A stretch of 64,000 nt of DNA. Source: Rhodococcus_G sp042754225. Its GTDB lineage: Bacteria > Actinomycetota > Actinomycetes > Mycobacteriales > Mycobacteriaceae. The notes below the pieces were generated by a model. It ran no database searches, had not been told where the DNA came from, and saw only the letters and a list, made by a program, of their open reading frames with translations. Positions 63,580 to 64,000 of the stretch are shown one piece after another (position 1 is the stretch's first letter; each line of letters starts with the position of its first letter). The stretch is from NCBI RefSeq assembly GCF_042754225.1, contig NZ_JBHZAH010000001.1:62001-126000 (forward strand), read 5' to 3'. The position numbers were made by a program, and so were the translations under genes.

Positions 63580-64000
63580 TCACTGTTGCTGCGCGAGCGA
63601 GTGTCCCCACTGTTCGGCCCGAGCCTCTTCGCCGTCCTCGAGGCGTGACTCCTTGTCGACCAGGAAGCTCTCCGATTCCGCGACGAGCTCGAATCCCAGG
63701 TGCCGTAGCTTCTTCCCGATCCCCTTCGACGCCCTTCCGGTCAGGAACGCCGGCGCGTCCGCGCGGGTGTCGAACGCGGCAGCGCGGCCGTGGGCGGGCG
63801 GGAGCGAGGAGAGCCACTCCCGGACACCGTCGCTCACCGCATCCGGTTCCAGTGTCACCGTGCTGTCGGGTTTGTCGGCCGTCTTCTCCGCATCGCGGCG
63901 CGTCGACGCGCGACTGACCCCGTGTACATGTGTCGGACCGCCGACGACAACCAGGTCGTATCCGGACAGGTCCTCCTCGCGGGCGTGCGACGCGGGGACG
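63580..64000 (-). CDS. Flavodoxin-domain protein, N-terminus outside window
   Basis: The visible 140 residues begin within a flavodoxin fold: YDLVVVGGPTHVHGVSRAST (FMN-contact loop), then a helical C-terminus with REWLSSLPPAHGRAAAFDTR and GKKLRHLGFELVAESESFLV. The stop lies at 63580, 26 bp upstream of the trehalose gene on the same strand, so both are likely in one transcript. The right edge cuts the N-terminus. Confidence 0.85.
   Translation of the reverse strand, partial: VPASHAREEDLSGYDLVVVGGPTHVHGVSRASTRRDAEKTADKPDSTVTLEPDAVSDGVREWLSSLPPAHGRAAAFDTRADAPAFLTGRASKGIGKKLRHLGFELVAESESFLVDKESRLEDGEEARAEQWGHSLAQQQ

Overview
The window is high-GC actinobacterial DNA with the marks of a mycolic-acid producer, most likely Rhodococcus. 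The evidence is a secreted mycolyltransferase-type esterase, an actinobacterial integration host factor, close homologues of the mycobacterial SigK/RskA/Mpt83, SigF/RsbW and DosR/DosS systems, and a PAS-ANTAR regulator. The genus is inferred from gene content; no rRNA or tRNA gene is visible.

Layout. 1-12.5 kb: the 3' part of a large nonribosomal peptide synthetase (one partial and two complete modules plus thioesterase), then a mycolyltransferase-like exported esterase. 12.5-25.3 kb: mixed accessory genes. These are an AraC remnant, an alpha/beta hydrolase, a GH3 beta-glucosidase with a divergent TetR regulator, a cyanate-detoxification cluster (cynR, cynT, cynS and a nucleoside-type deaminase), an ArsR/SRPBCC/DHFR-like operon, a TetR regulator divergent from a ketoacyl-synthase, a lipoprotein that looks frameshifted, and an exported SRPBCC protein. 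25.6-30.6 kb: a large ATPase-LuxR regulator, a transglutaminase-like protein, decayed gene pieces, an exported protein and a solitary mIHF gene.

30.8-37.6 kb is a compact SigK locus. An operon encodes an FAD oxidoreductase, a DUF1365 protein, a cyclopropane-fatty-acid-synthase-like methyltransferase, SigK and its anti-sigma factor RskA. An Mpt83-like fasciclin lipoprotein lies upstream and an SDR downstream. I find three promoter-like elements of the form CCATCC-N16-CGAA(C/T), one before each unit, so the regulon appears to be built around its own sigma factor.

37.6-47.6 kb is a general-stress region: PAS-ANTAR protein, STAS protein, DUF6131 peptide, RsbW-like anti-sigma factor, SigF, CsbD, an AI-2E-type permease and a DUF2231 protein. 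Three elements of the form GTTT-N16-GGGTA(T/C) match the SigF promoter pattern before the DUF6131, csbD and DUF2231 genes. Two genes here are broken (a YbdK-type carboxylate-amine ligase and a DUF6328 protein).

47.8-64 kb is a dormancy island like the DosR regulon of Mycobacterium tuberculosis: dosS, dosR, an Acg-type nitroreductase, three tandem-domain universal stress proteins, a SHOCT protein, two CBS-domain proteins, a WS/DGAT acyltransferase, a DUF1876 protein, a HAD phosphatase, a large trehalose-phosphatase/GH65 fusion and a flavodoxin cut by the right edge. DosR-box-like inverted repeats lie in three divergent intergenic regions. Together these genes would couple redox or hypoxia sensing to storage-lipid and trehalose metabolism.
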